The translations under genes and the position numbers were made by a program. From assembly GCA_016617855.1 (NCBI GenBank), contig JAECUM010001767.1:87818-151817 (forward strand): DNA of 64,000 bases, given 5' to 3'. Under the pieces are notes generated by a model that worked only from the letters and a program-made list of their open reading frames with translations, did not search any database and had not been told where the DNA came from. Origin of the DNA: Megalonaias nervosa. Its lineage: Eukaryota; Mollusca; Bivalvia; Unionida; Unionidae. Shown here piece after piece: positions 56,101-58,972 of the stretch (position 1 is the stretch's first letter; the number at the start of each line of letters is the position of its first letter).

Positions 56101-57470
56101 GCTTTATTGCATAATGATTATCACAGAATGACTTGTGCATTACTGCATACTGATAATGGTCAAAGCTGAATGACTTATGCATTACAGAATGCTGATAATT
56201 ATTATAGTTGAATGACACTGGCAATCCATGCAAATTGTATTTGCATCATATGCTTGGTCAAACCATTGTTAACTTGGACTGCATTGTCTGCTTTGTCAAG
56301 CCATTATTATTGTAGACAGAATTGCCTGCTTGTTCAAACTATTGTTATAGCAGACTGCTCTGTCTGTTTTGTCCAACCATTGTTATGTTGGACTGCATTG
56401 GTCAAACCATTGTATATATATATATATATATATCTTAGACTGTATTGTCTACTTGGTCAAGCCATTCTTATAGTTGAGTGCATCACTTGCTTGGTCAAAC
56501 CAGGTGTGACTCCCACTATAATGCTTTCAAAAATAATACAAGCAGATTATTTTCTTGACAAACTTTCAATTATGATTAAATGTATATAGCAGTGAAGTAT
56601 AGGAAAATAAATTTTTGTGGTGTCAGAATCTTCATCAGACAAAGTAAATTCAAAGCATTAATGAACAGTTGCATGCTTACATTGGTCGGTAACTGGAACA
56701 ACATATTGTTTACTCAATGTAGTCACCATCAAGTGCTTGAGGGCATTCACTCTGGATAGTGGTAGAGAGGACCATTTGATTGAATTTAAGTCTGTTAAGT
56801 TTAGAAGTTGATTCTTGCATACTGAATTTTTCTGTTGCACAATACATTTTTGAAGGACTACATGGCACTAAACCAAATTTGTTATGGTCTTAACATGAAG
56901 AAGACCTAAGTCAGGTTTGATTTTTTTTACACTTTTCTGTTGAATTTTTCACTCAATTATGGCCCCTTTGCTTACAAGTTCAAGTTTGCCATTACATCTA
57001 GAACCAAACTTATAATAATTAGAGCACATTGGAGGCAGGTCCTATGTTGTCAAGGTTTGTTTCTAGTTGGTCAGAGAATTCATCTTATAATAGAGATGGT
57101 GCATTCATGTCCAACAAACATATTTCTAATTAATAACTACATATTTTCAACATAATTACTTGAATTTTAGATTTAGAAAAAATTAAAACAGTAAAATGGA
57201 ATGAAATGTTTGTACACTTTAAAGCCTTTATTTAAGAAACAAAAACGATATTGAAGACAGTTTTAACTTATTGTATGTTGAATTTATACCTTTGTGTCTG
57301 TCGTACTATGCCTGCTAAATGTTTTTGTCAATAATGCATGACATAAGCTTTTTGCTGTTGTGTGTTGTCAGGTGACTTTTCGGATATTGACAATGTGGCG
57401 TCATCCTCTGGGGAAAGTCATGACTCACCCCTGCCGCAGTGGGACATGCCAAGTCCCATTCCGCCACCCG
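590..57470 (+). CDS. TMEM131: TMEM131 homologue, 15 internal exons (5' and 3' ends outside window)
   Basis: TMEM131 proteins are single-pass membrane proteins of the ER/early secretory pathway. The luminal part has PapD-like beta domains that bind procollagen, and the cytoplasmic tail recruits the TRAPPIII tether for cargo export (family knowledge). Joining 590-676, 1765-1917, 5436-5511, 10729-10846, 16924-17059, 17799-17908, 19648-19726, 21413-21585, 25339-25475, 31277-31472, 33511-34454, 35493-35650, 36907-37124, 45615-45730 and 57372-57470 gives 933 open codons. All junctions are GT-AG and in phase. Landmarks in order are DMRFYYQ, CYVGLP, ENPGDVPV, NNLTIIDAIVLQGQG, CEGYGF, FTPDFT, LPRPNWE, one membrane helix (about residues 474-494 of this partial chain) and LELPYS. 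Each matches the order in human TMEM131 as I remember it. No start or stop codon is in the window. TMEM131L is the alternative name; invertebrates usually have one copy. Introns range from 739 to about 11,600 bases and are full of repeats. Confidence 0.93.
1017..1232. repeat. three imperfect ~70-base tandem units
   Basis: Each unit carries 'ggcagatc', then 'gtttacc' or a variant, 'gtgaaactgtatta', and a 'ctaaaaat' spacer. Intronic, between exons a and b. The rest of this intron (677-1016 and 1233-1764) shows nothing except the splice-like segment at 1446-1549. Confidence 0.75.
1446..1549 (+). other. splice-flanked segment, possible frame-shifting cassette exon
   Basis: 104 bases between tttag and gtaagt, open in one frame (MTNLIRVLVKLIDSGE...). 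The two neighbouring TMEM131 exons join perfectly without it, and 104 is not a multiple of three, so inclusion would shift the frame. It is either a chance ORF with splice-like ends or a poison exon. Confidence 0.2.
1765..1917 (+). CDS. TMEM131: TMEM131 exon b
   Basis: 153 bases (51 codons), acceptor ttacag, donor gtatgt, phase 0 at both ends. It starts GKIPYKVLQ and contains PPDMRFYYQKPE, equivalent to the vertebrate SEDVRFYYKRL. The luminal beta-rich segment then runs into QQTNI. The reading frame continues into the intron for about 190 bases by chance; the donor and the match at the next exon set the end. Confidence 0.92.
1989..2235 (+). mobile_element. tRNA-derived SINE, family 1 (young copy)
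   Basis: Starts with a tRNA-like head (A-box-like 'gagtggccaagtgg', B-box-like 'gggttcaagtctc'). It ends 'ggcgttaaacc' followed by (aac)n, a tail common in molluscan SINEs. It is bounded by a 12-base direct repeat ctgtgacacaca at 1977-1988 and 2236-2247. A second, older copy is at 49543-49783. Confidence 0.88.
2248..5435. other. intron b-c, mostly unique AT-rich sequence
   Basis: No exon or coding signal seen. Contents: a (ta)n run at about 3879-3892 and a 147-base transposon-end fragment at 4395-4541. Open frames here (for example 3510-3818 and 3846-4205) lack splice sites, codon bias or family similarity. Confidence 0.5.
4395..4541 (+). mobile_element. terminal fragment of a CA...TG transposon
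   Basis: Closely resembles the last ~147 bases of the complete element at 50783-51507. Shared blocks include 'aacactgaact', 'tttacaatagcagt', 'tacaccttact' and the terminus ttggcaggtctg. The matching left terminus is not present nearby, so this is a truncated copy. Confidence 0.7.
5436..5511 (+). CDS. TMEM131: TMEM131 exon c (its 3' end seeds a tandem array)
   Basis: 76 bases, acceptor attacag, donor gtaaga, ends in phase 1. It encodes IGKIFFDAKRE, then CREECYVGLPTYTP, matching vertebrate 'IANIYFDPGLQCGDHCYVGLPFLSK'. The two cysteines are conserved. The last ~28 bases and the splice donor are repeated downstream as an 8-copy array (5484-6030). I chose the first donor: reading past it gives a stop within five codons, and the protein match ends here. 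Confidence 0.92.
5484..6030. repeat. 8-copy exon-end/splice-donor tandem array
   Basis: Units of 69-76 bases (75 in the central ones). The first unit is the last 28 bases of TMEM131 exon c plus its donor. Each unit repeats 'tgccaacctatactccag|gtaaga' or close variants, then 'aattcacctatctgtcag' and 'tttactcattatatg'. Donor-like sites after the true one lie near 5581, 5653, 5728, 5803, 5878 and 6028. The copy near 5953 is mutated. Because the central period is a multiple of three, the array reads as a false 124-residue frame with repeated RLPTYT. Confidence 0.93.
6031..7138. other. intron c-d, AT-rich stretch without recognised feature
   Basis: Very AT-rich, with short scrambled repeats of 'aattcag' and 'taattat'-like words. 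No coding or mobile-element signature recognised. Confidence 0.5.
7139..7472 (-). mobile_element. tRNA-derived SINE, family 2, reverse strand
   Basis: The reverse complement begins with 'cctgtggcttaagtggtta' (A-box region) and 'gggtttgaacacc' (B-box region). It continues through 'gctcagcattaagaggtta' and 'gtgtcaggataatgtga', and ends in a (ca)n tail seen here as (gt)n at 7139-7172. Same family as 45131-45400 and 50451-50761. Confidence 0.85.
7586..7793. mobile_element. foldback/MITE element, 'cttataagtc' family, copy 1
   Basis: About 208 bases with inverted ends: 'tatactcgcttataagtc' at the left and 'atttgcaagtgagtatata' at the right. The inside is itself partly palindromic around 'agatctg'. 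Related copies at 33121-33432 and 40880-41085. Confidence 0.65.
8108..8160. repeat. (aat)n microsatellite, LINE 3' tail
   Basis: About 17 uninterrupted trinucleotides directly abutting the 3' end of the reverse-strand LINE, so it is probably that element's tail. Confidence 0.9.
8161..10300 (-). mobile_element. 5'-truncated non-LTR retrotransposon (Jockey/CR1-like), decayed reverse transcriptase
   Basis: Read on the reverse strand, about 10260 down to 8400 is a broken polymerase ORF. In order: linker with TPKWITPEIN, FNNFF...INKSSGLD (near 9770-9980), GIVFLDFKKAFDLVDHE (near 9400), LQGSVLGPLLFLIYINDLP (near 9190-9240), the catalytic box as SADDATLY (usually Y/FADDT) at about 9121-9144, then the C-terminal region ILPTMDYCSNVWG and LQKRAARIIL to 8398. 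At least two stops (near 10165 and 9280) and a break at about 9590-9760 make it dead. The endonuclease half is missing. The 3' UTR ends in the (aat)n tract. The exact clade is uncertain. Confidence 0.9.
10301..10490. other. short intron spacer
   Basis: Non-coding AT-rich sequence between the LINE and the acceptor-duplication array; nothing recognised. Confidence 0.4.
10491..10760. repeat. 3-copy splice-acceptor tandem array at exon d
   Basis: Three units (spacings 75 and 81 bases between equivalent AGs at 10572, 10647 and 10728). Each contains 'gtacagatctgtg', a pyrimidine stretch with 'atctcag' or 'attacag', then a 'ctggc(t/c)..cagtg' exon-like head, 'tataat..agattg' and 'aagtgaatat'. The last copy is the true acceptor of exon d. 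Using the 10647 copy would add 81 bases containing an in-frame TAA. Confidence 0.85.
10729..10846 (+). CDS. TMEM131: TMEM131 exon d (its 5' end lies in a tandem array)
   Basis: 118 bases, enters in phase 1, leaves in phase 2 at gtaagt. The completed codon gives A, then GHQWLLGLGLDKDVADTDQ and later WENMEKSEQN. The region corresponds to the acidic, tryptophan-containing linker in human TMEM131 (DMWDADWDLHQSL...KENS). The acceptor tccattacag is the last of three related copies, with earlier acceptor-like AGs at 10572 and 10647. Only the last gives an open frame. Confidence 0.88.
10960..15560 (+). mobile_element. DIRS-like tyrosine-recombinase retroelement, copy 1, heavily decayed
   Basis: Left terminal repeat at about 10970-11135 ('cacattaacactaggga', 'gctacctccaaat', 'ccaccactagg') resembles those at 46525 and 59565. 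No gag is recognised. The reverse transcriptase spans about 13000-13930 in several frames: WKK..ILQKGY, YLDD at 13553-13564, NWEKSDLQPS, FVHLGVEL and RLVNAAADLIPLG. RNase H/linker remnants follow (ADVLSRKGQ and WSLHP frames, about 14320-14400). A recombinase-like region reaches about 15520 (FNLFPKWNHSW near 15040). Many stops and frameshifts. The order RT, RNase H, recombinase and the NWEKSDL...HLGVE signature are typical of DIRS elements. No right terminal repeat found. Confidence 0.75.
11880..12240. repeat. degenerate ~63-base tandem repeat
   Basis: Three to four units sharing 'ctacag(c/t)t', 'caatta', 'gatc(a/t)ta(a/g)tgataga' and 'atctgtcct'. It lies in the gag-position region of DIRS copy 1, so it may be part of that element. 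Confidence 0.5.
15561..16923. other. intron d-e tail with diverged internal repeats
   Basis: Contains two to three diverged copies of a ~170-300-base sequence, each with 'gccattactaaaa(a/g)tag' (near 15860, 16023, 16350) and 'ttgaccaaatt'-like words. No exon recognised. The open frame at 15997-16305 lies inside this repeat and has no family match. Confidence 0.4.
16924..17059 (+). CDS. TMEM131: TMEM131 exon e
   Basis: 136 bases, acceptor atttcag, donor gtaagt; takes up phase 2 and ends in phase 0. It encodes ANVTLELDTDQVQG, then HLHWPSLVRK and KFPLTQIGN. These line up with vertebrate 'SAIFEVNTDLQ', 'ELSWPSILSS' and 'KFPLTNT'. This is the start of the last luminal PapD-like domain. Confidence 0.93.
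17060..17798. other. intron e-f, no feature recognised
   Basis: Non-coding AT-rich sequence with a good polypyrimidine tract before the next acceptor. Around 17385-17425 'cacattatagtg' is followed by the near-inverted 'ataatgtgggtt', a weak foldback. Confidence 0.5.
17799..17908 (+). CDS. TMEM131: TMEM131 exon f
   Basis: 110 bases after a strong polypyrimidine tract and caccag; donor gtatga, ends in phase 2. It encodes VTDFIVENPGDVPVLIQ and PLPLYPNPQTVID. This is one of the best conserved parts of the family (vertebrate ENPADVPVYVQFIPLALYSNP), a typical immunoglobulin-like beta strand pair. Confidence 0.95.
18036..18120 (+). mobile_element. end fragment related to the 6-base-TSD transposon group
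   Basis: 'cagaccttccaactgtcctgat' followed by 'ttcaggaatgtccc' and an A-rich run parallels the left end of the complete element at 23023. No right end found; treated as a fragment. Confidence 0.45.
18480..18990. repeat. ~60-62-base minisatellite, about 8 copies
   Basis: Units contain 'catacatctgtacttgtg', 'acatgtctgttctgggaaag' and 'cttattagtgcacagg' or variants. The last ~5 units are very similar (period 62, then 60). Low stop-codon content makes it open in several frames on both strands (18664-19036). These are not proteins. Located in intron f-g. Confidence 0.93.
19648..19726 (+). CDS. TMEM131: TMEM131 exon g
   Basis: 79 bases, acceptor tttttttcag, donor gtgagt, phase 2 in and 0 out. It encodes the end of an arginine codon, then LSSNFSEFVETDDPDVF and ILPDLEQYN. 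Similarity to vertebrates is weak here (loop region), but phase and neighbouring exons fix its place. Confidence 0.88.
19727..21412. repeat. intron g-h with diverged tandem '~200-base' repeat family
   Basis: From about 19900 to 20880 there are recurring words such as 'gtggattgc', 'atgaatcttgat', 'atggtcatca(c/t)', 'gaagatgc' and 'tgttattg' in the same order several times, at variable spacing. Likely an old tandem repeat. No exon signal. The remainder (20881-21412) shows nothing. Confidence 0.45.
21413..21585 (+). CDS. TMEM131: TMEM131 exon h
   Basis: 173 bases, acceptor atttttag class, donor gtagta (weak but in phase), ends in phase 2. It contains LQPGVKIKVRIGFQP, matching vertebrate 'LKPGEKKSVKVKFTP', then MSLVLIR leading to the NNLT motif of the next exon. 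Last luminal PapD-like domain. Confidence 0.94.
21586..22689. other. intron h-i, left part, no feature recognised
   Basis: AT-rich non-coding sequence. 'ccaatgttgtgtca' occurs twice near 22490-22540 (short direct duplication). Confidence 0.4.
22690..24440 (+). mobile_element. DIRS-like retroelement fragment, copy 2 (RNase H to recombinase), interrupted
   Basis: Before the insertion, frames give WAIDGLTLS and YAFPPAVLIP (about 22850-22935). This is the segment after DIRS RNase H ('DLFATRWN...' type). After the insertion (24148 on), reading resumes with a recombinase N-terminal core-like region, including SNKQTSFFS.. and the S..SRDTF box at about 24310-24400. Terminal repeats, RT and the catalytic end are missing. 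The element at 23023-24147 inserted between two halves that read through, confirming a once continuous sequence. Confidence 0.65.
23023..24147. mobile_element. TIR transposon, 1,125 bases, 6-base TSD
   Basis: 13-base perfect inverted ends, CATAGCTGCCAAC and GTTGGCAGCTATG, flanked by atgtac at 23017-23022 and 24148-24153. Subterminal 'ccgtatttgtcccgtatttt' resembles the element at 29666. Around 23470-23570 a frameshifted Cys/His segment can be read (KLCNV then DFAIGHGGAHE..EHEKANKH), a finger of the type placed at the N-terminus of some hAT-like transposases. No catalytic domain. Inserted into a DIRS-like copy. Confidence 0.88.
24441..25338. other. intron h-i, right part
   Basis: Nothing coding. 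Just before the acceptor of exon i, 'aaaatgttca(g/c)tggaat' is repeated three times (25258-25320), a short ~25-base tandem repeat. Confidence 0.5.
25339..25475 (+). CDS. TMEM131: TMEM131 exon i
   Basis: 137 bases, acceptor ctttcag, donor gtaagt, phase 2 in and 1 out. It encodes NNLTIIDAIVLQGQGGR and later RPGSSVLQFDITE and LKNCD. These match vertebrate 'NNLTVMDAVMVQGQG', 'GPGSSLRFKITE' and 'LKDC' nearly residue for residue. This is the most diagnostic exon in the window. Confidence 0.97.
25476..28089. other. intron i-j, first part, no recognised feature
   Basis: Long AT-rich intron. No exon-like segment with both a family match and splice sites. Open frames such as 26548-26889 (reverse) and 27240-27548 show no recognisable family. 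Confidence 0.45.
28090..28660. repeat. diverged ~120-150-base tandem repeat ('ggtcaaaggtcaaggtca' type)
   Basis: About four units, each with 'gatggcttgcattt(g)aga', 'aagaagaca', 'aggtcaa(a)ggtca(a)gg' and 'cactgtgactgaaagaa'-like words. The same family is at 35930-36560 and 59430-59545. Confidence 0.65.
28661..29665. other. intron i-j, middle part, no feature recognised
   Basis: Non-coding AT-rich sequence without repeats or exons that I can identify. Confidence 0.4.
29666..31142 (+). mobile_element. TIR transposon, 1,477 bases, 6-base TSD
   Basis: Perfect 17-base inverted ends CAGACCTGTTTACCCAT and ATGGGTAAACAGGTCTG, with atattg on each side (29660-29665, 31143-31148). A GC-richer 5' part (29810-29900) precedes two overlapping open pieces (29945-30160, 30096-30341). 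These spell CTVCNLDFSCAHDGMND then, after a frame change, ESENHVKLESLVKGNRN and a helical QIRRAEAILCELIV. This is a broken Cys/His finger plus the start of a transposase-like protein. No catalytic residues recognised. Confidence 0.88.
31277..31472 (+). CDS. TMEM131: TMEM131 exon j
   Basis: 196 bases, acceptor tttgcag, donor gtaagt, phase 1 in and 2 out. It encodes PNFTVKRTFTLKNTG, then SPCEGYGFRVLDCEGF and MPPNMTRKIDIA. Vertebrate equivalents are 'PNFTLKRTFKVENTG' and 'SCEGYGFKVVNCQEF'. The two conserved cysteines are present. An NxT glycosylation sequon (PNFT) is visible. Confidence 0.97.
31473..33120. other. intron j-k, first part
   Basis: Contains an (aat)n microsatellite at 31705-31735. 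No exon or mobile element recognised in the remainder. Confidence 0.5.
31705..31735. repeat. (aat)n microsatellite
   Basis: Ten uninterrupted trinucleotides in intron j-k. No adjacent LINE end recognised. Confidence 0.9.
33121..33432. mobile_element. foldback/MITE element, 'cttataagtc' family, copy 2
   Basis: Left end 'tatacactcacttataagtc', right end 'gacttacaaataagtatata', inverted. An inner 'tatacttgcttaaaagataagtc' near 33220 suggests one copy inserted in, or duplicated within, another. Lies 80 bases upstream of the TMEM131 transmembrane exon. Confidence 0.65.
33511..34454 (+). CDS. TMEM131: TMEM131 exon k, with the transmembrane helix
   Basis: 944 bases, by far the largest exon; acceptor ttttatag, donor gtgggt, phase 2 in and 1 out. 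It starts at FTPDFT and contains LPRPNWE. A hydrophobic helix of about 21 residues (VLYYSIVC to ILVAS, about 33665-33727) follows, then FEADRI. The cytoplasmic side begins with a basic juxtamembrane stretch and RQIAGIS (vertebrate RRIVGIS). After that the tail is low-complexity, with a proline run (PSPPPPP), an acidic Ser patch and many Lys/Ser. In vertebrates this tail binds TRAPPIII. Confidence 0.97.
34455..35492. other. intron k-l, no feature recognised
   Basis: AT-rich non-coding sequence. No repeat family or coding segment identified. Confidence 0.5.
35493..35650 (+). CDS. TMEM131: TMEM131 exon l
   Basis: 158 bases, acceptor atttttag, donor gtatgt, phase 1 in and 0 out. It encodes a lysine/arginine-rich run (KLKNKRKSRNK), then DEISSITTESSNGDGEEK. 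The latter corresponds to the vertebrate 'DDDSSSTTTETSNPD' motif in the cytoplasmic tail. Confidence 0.9.
35930..36560. repeat. diverged tandem repeat, ~115-150-base units
   Basis: Four to five units, each starting '(a)ccaaactttgtggatggctta', then 'gaagaa.c.tattgatttt', 'ggtca(a)gg.cactgactgaaa' and 'ggtttctgcacaata'. Same family as 28090-28660. Fills most of intron l-m. Confidence 0.7.
36907..37124 (+). CDS. TMEM131: TMEM131 exon m
   Basis: 218 bases, acceptor tcaacag, donor gtatga, phase 0 in and 2 out. Highly charged tail sequence: SSARDSTPEPLPPPKSKRTK, then NLEPLIIPPTEDDF and HKRIKVSSKN. No direct vertebrate match is clear, as expected for a fast-evolving cytoplasmic linker. Open frame, phase and clean splice sites support it. 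Confidence 0.85.
37125..37879. other. intron m-n, first part, no feature recognised
   Basis: Non-coding sequence after exon m. Open frame 37491-37712 has no family similarity. Confidence 0.4.
37880..38345. repeat. ~62-65-base minisatellite, about 7 copies
   Basis: Units contain 'cacttagtaaacacttgtta', 'tggcagttgatct', 'gtctagcacttgcataatca'. Copies are imperfect, some with an internal duplication of 'agtaaacacttgt'. Confidence 0.88.
38897..39085 (+). mobile_element. tRNA-derived SINE, family 3
   Basis: tRNA-like head 'gtggtgactgagcggttagc' (A box) and 'gtgtgtttaaaccctacc' (B-box region), followed by a non-tRNA body 'caaccttgatcagctttttt', 'ggcaaggcacttgac' and an 'acaaaaccaaac' tail. No clear flanking duplication. 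Confidence 0.7.
39540..39830. repeat. three diverged ~95-base units
   Basis: Recurring 'cctggaacc', 'gggatcctag', 'attgacatgctgga' and 'gtatattgggca'-like words in order. Old tandem repeat. Confidence 0.5.
39831..40879. other. intron m-n, middle, no feature recognised
   Basis: Non-coding. Reverse-strand open frames (39905-40183, 40555-40800) show no recognisable domain. Confidence 0.4.
40880..41085. mobile_element. foldback/MITE element, 'cttataagtc' family, copy 3
   Basis: Left 'tgtacttgcttataagta', right 'ctcgacttataattgacagta', inverted; central 'cagatttgcc...cagattcggg' region as in the other copies. Confidence 0.55.
41130..41412. repeat. (ac)n microsatellite and ~50-base tandem repeat
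   Basis: (ac)n at about 41130-41150. Three to four units of 'catgcccatatgacactcct' and 'aggctgaaaaatataa' follow at 41260-41412. Confidence 0.8.
41880..42219 (+). pseudogene. hAT-like transposase fragment, N-terminal finger only
   Basis: An open frame from 41917 contains NLGCTNYRTSTI and a following H..HV segment. This resembles the 'F..G..NFRTSTL.RH...DH' zinc finger at the N-terminus of many hAT transposases. No catalytic domain follows, and stops appear soon after. The preceding open frame (41482-41859, 125 codons) has no recognised domain. No inverted ends identified. Confidence 0.45.
42640..44480 (-). mobile_element. probable decayed repeat, perhaps 5' part of a reverse-strand DIRS-like copy
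   Basis: Contains a palindrome at about 44290-44375: 'attatgactggataagtatt' and its near complement on either side of 'atattttactctt'. One arm resembles the sequence just after the right terminal repeat at 54690 ('gattgggtaagtattattgg'). Open pieces on the reverse strand (44219-44410, 42772-42996) have no recognisable domain. Assignment is weak. Confidence 0.3.
44481..45130. other. intron m-n, last part
   Basis: Nothing coding. A diverged ~45-base repeat 'catcattacatcacataata' is present two to three times around 45005-45125, just before the SINE. Confidence 0.45.
45131..45400 (+). mobile_element. tRNA-derived SINE, family 2 (older copy)
   Basis: 'ctctggtggtctaagtggtt' (A box) and 'gtgttcaaacccagccgagt' (B box), then 'gctcagcattaagaggtta', 'gtgtcaggataatgtgac' and 'cactgcagac'. 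Ends 214 bases before the acceptor of TMEM131 exon n. Confidence 0.85.
45615..45730 (+). CDS. TMEM131: TMEM131 exon n
   Basis: 116 bases, acceptor cattctag, donor gttggt, phase 2 in and 1 out. It encodes STLELPYSMETKTPSTKKS and ends in KMAQTNQQKLK. Vertebrate TMEM131 has 'SLELPYTPPLESK...' at this point, so the short LELPY motif anchors it after an ~8.5-kb intron. Confidence 0.88.
45731..46524. other. intron n-o, first part, no feature recognised
   Basis: AT-rich non-coding sequence preceding the nested DIRS-like element. Confidence 0.5.
47640..48770. mobile_element. hAT-like element, 1,131 bases, 8-base TSD
   Basis: Ends 'tagagatgtcaaaatttt' and '..attggcatgttta' are loosely inverted. Subterminal repeated 'aggtaccc'/'gggtacc' motifs occur at both ends. 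Flanks gtcggcac (47632-47639) and gtgggcac (48771-48778) match in 7 of 8. No transposase seen. DIRS coding similarity continues across the two flanks. Confidence 0.75.
49543..49783 (+). mobile_element. tRNA-derived SINE, family 1 (older copy)
   Basis: 'ctggtaactgagtggtct' head, 'gggtttgagcttcaggctt' (B-box region), 'tgtgggttggtggttctt', 'ctgccatgtatagccta' and a 'ggcattaaacc' + 'agcaccaacagcaac' tail. Matches 1989-2235 throughout with many substitutions. Inserted in the RT region of DIRS copy 3. Confidence 0.85.
50451..50761 (+). mobile_element. tRNA-derived SINE, family 2 (young copy)
   Basis: Head with 'ggtggcctagtggttagag' (A box) and a consensus-perfect B box 'ggttcgaaccc', the family-2 body, and a (ca)n tail. 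Flanked by a perfect 13-base duplication cacctgcattata (50438-50450, 50762-50774). The tRNA-like head could carry an RNA polymerase III promoter. Inserted in DIRS copy 3. Confidence 0.93.
50783..51507. mobile_element. TIR transposon, 725 bases, 6-base TSD
   Basis: Perfect 13-base inverted ends CAGACCTGCCAAT/ATTGGCAGGTCTG with gagtgg on both sides (50777-50782, 51508-51513). Inserted eight bases after the SINE duplication. The right end is shared with the fragment at 4395-4541. Internal open frame 51102-51302 has no recognised domain. Confidence 0.92.
52424..53736 (+). mobile_element. TIR transposon, 1,313 bases, 6-base TSD
   Basis: Ends CAGGGT and ACCCTG (short inverted repeat; subterminal sequence partly similar) with perfect agtaac flanks (52418-52423, 53737-53742). 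It interrupts the recombinase region of DIRS copy 3 exactly between 'SLQNKRVT' and its continuation. Contains the unassigned open frame 53063-53323. Confidence 0.82.
53063..53323 (+). CDS. unassigned 86-codon open frame inside a transposon
   Basis: I do not recognise it. The part from about 53160 on looks protein-like. It has an aromatic/basic stretch (HIWFERDRTFFLCDTNRKCG), then a charged helix (DKVEARKALEKQQNEKLQEL) that could form a short coiled coil, and a proper stop. It may be a remnant of the element's own protein or captured sequence. No splice sites or promoter are evident. Confidence 0.3.
   Translation: MRPWYIQKCLYYSLKMLFQNTLITVIVKHISKQVGFQNRNMHIWFERDRTFFLCDTNRKCGRDKVEARKALEKQQNEKLQELKDSI
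54701..56029. other. intron n-o, part after the DIRS element, no feature recognised
   Basis: AT-rich non-coding sequence. Open frames on the reverse strand (54889-55176, 55502-55741) have no domain similarity. Confidence 0.45.
56030..56500. repeat. two adjacent short tandem arrays (~45 and ~42 bases) with (ta)n
   Basis: 56030-56215: about four units of 'gcatactgataat', 'tatagctgaatgacttgt'. 56255-56500: about six units of 'ttggtcaaaccattgtta', 'ttggactgcattgtctg', interrupted by (ta)n at about 56412-56432. Confidence 0.85.
56501..57371. other. intron n-o, last part, no feature recognised
   Basis: Non-coding sequence up to the acceptor of exon o. Confidence 0.5.
57372..57470 (+). CDS. TMEM131: TMEM131 exon o, last exon visible
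   Basis: 99 bases, acceptor ttgtcag, donor gttaga (weak), phase 1 in and 1 out. It encodes DFSDIDNVASSSGESHDSP, then LPQWDMPSPIPPPG. This corresponds to vertebrate 'GNTSSSEGEKDSPPPEWDSVP...PG', with a conserved acidic/Ser patch followed by a tryptophan-aspartate. GC-rich compared with flanks. I see no later exon in the last 6.5 kb, so the tail must continue beyond base 64000. Confidence 0.87.
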
Positions 57471-57765
57471 GTTAGACTTCAAGTATCATTTTTATGTAGA
57501 CTCTATTTGTTGTATGGGCTTTTTATAGTCTATTTCTTCTCATTCCAGAAAAAACTTTTTCTGCTCAGTCCAGTTCATGCCTTGTCCATTTCAGCAGTAA
57601 GCAGACCTCTAGATAAATGGCACTTTTTTGCATATTTTACTAAAGTTCATCTAAAAAATGCATTAAGAAATTTTTTAATGCATTCAAATGGTGCAAAACA
57701 TTATACTTTAAGTATTTACTCCTAAGCTGCCAACATATTGCAACTGCAGCAAGCACAGTCCATGT

Positions 57766-58972
57766 TGTATGATGGCACATTCAATCAGTATAAAGTATGA
57801 TGGCACATTCAATCAGTATAAAGTATGATGATATATTCAGTCAGTATCAACTACGATGGATCATTCAGTCAGTATAAAGTATGATGACACATATAGTTAC
57901 TATAAAGTATGATGGCACATTAAATCAGTATCAACTATGATTCAATCAGCAAAATGTATGATGGCTCATTCAATCTGTATAAAGTATGACGGCACATTCA
58001 GTCAGTATTAAGTACGATGGCACATTCAGCCAAGTATGATGGCACATTCATTCAGTATAAAGTATAACATTCAGTCACTATAAAGCATGACACATTCAGT
58101 CACTATAAAGTATGATGGCACATTCAATTAGTATAAAATATGATGGCACATTTAGTCACTATAAAGTATGATGGCACATTAAATTAGTATCAACTACGAT
58201 GGCACATTCAGTCAGCATAAAGTATGAGGGCACATTCAATCAGTATAAAGTATGATGGCACATTCAGTCAATATAAAGTATGATGGCACATTCAGTCACT
58301 ATAAAGTACGATGGCACATTCAGTCAATATAAAGTATGATGGCACATTCAGCCAGTATAAAGTATGAGGGCACATTCAGTCAGTATCAACTATGATAGCA
58401 CATTCAATCAATATAAAGCATGATGGCAAATTAAATCAATATAAAGTATGATGGCACATTCAGTCAGTATAAAGTATCATGGCACATTAAATCAGTATCA
58501 ACTATGATGGCACATTCAATCAATATAAAGTATGATGGCACATTCAATCAGTATAAAGTATGATGACACATTCAGTCAATATAAAGTATGTTGGCACATT
58601 CAGTCAGTATAAAGTATGATGGCACATTCAGTCAATATGAAGTATGCACATTCAGTCAGTATAAAGTATGATGGCACATTAAATCAGTATCAACTATGAT
58701 GGCACATTCAGTCAATATAACGTATGATGGCACATTCAGTCAGTATAAAGTATGATGGAATATTCAGTCAGTATCAACTATGATGGCACATTCAGTCAAT
58801 ATAACGTATGATGGCACGTTCAGTCACTATAAAGTGTATTGGCATATTCAATCAGTATAAAGTATGATGGCACATTCAATCACTGTAAAGTATGATGACA
58901 CATTCAATCAGTATAAAGTATGATGGCACATTCAGTCAGTATAAAGTATGATGGCACATTCAGTCAGCATGA
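57766..58972. repeat. 28-base minisatellite, about 43 copies
   Basis: Consensus unit is 'gtatgatggcacattca' followed by 'gtcagtataaa'. Most copies are full length. Variants replace 'agtataaagtatg' with 'agtatcaactatg', and some lack a few bases. Lies ~300 bases after TMEM131 exon o. Confidence 0.97.
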
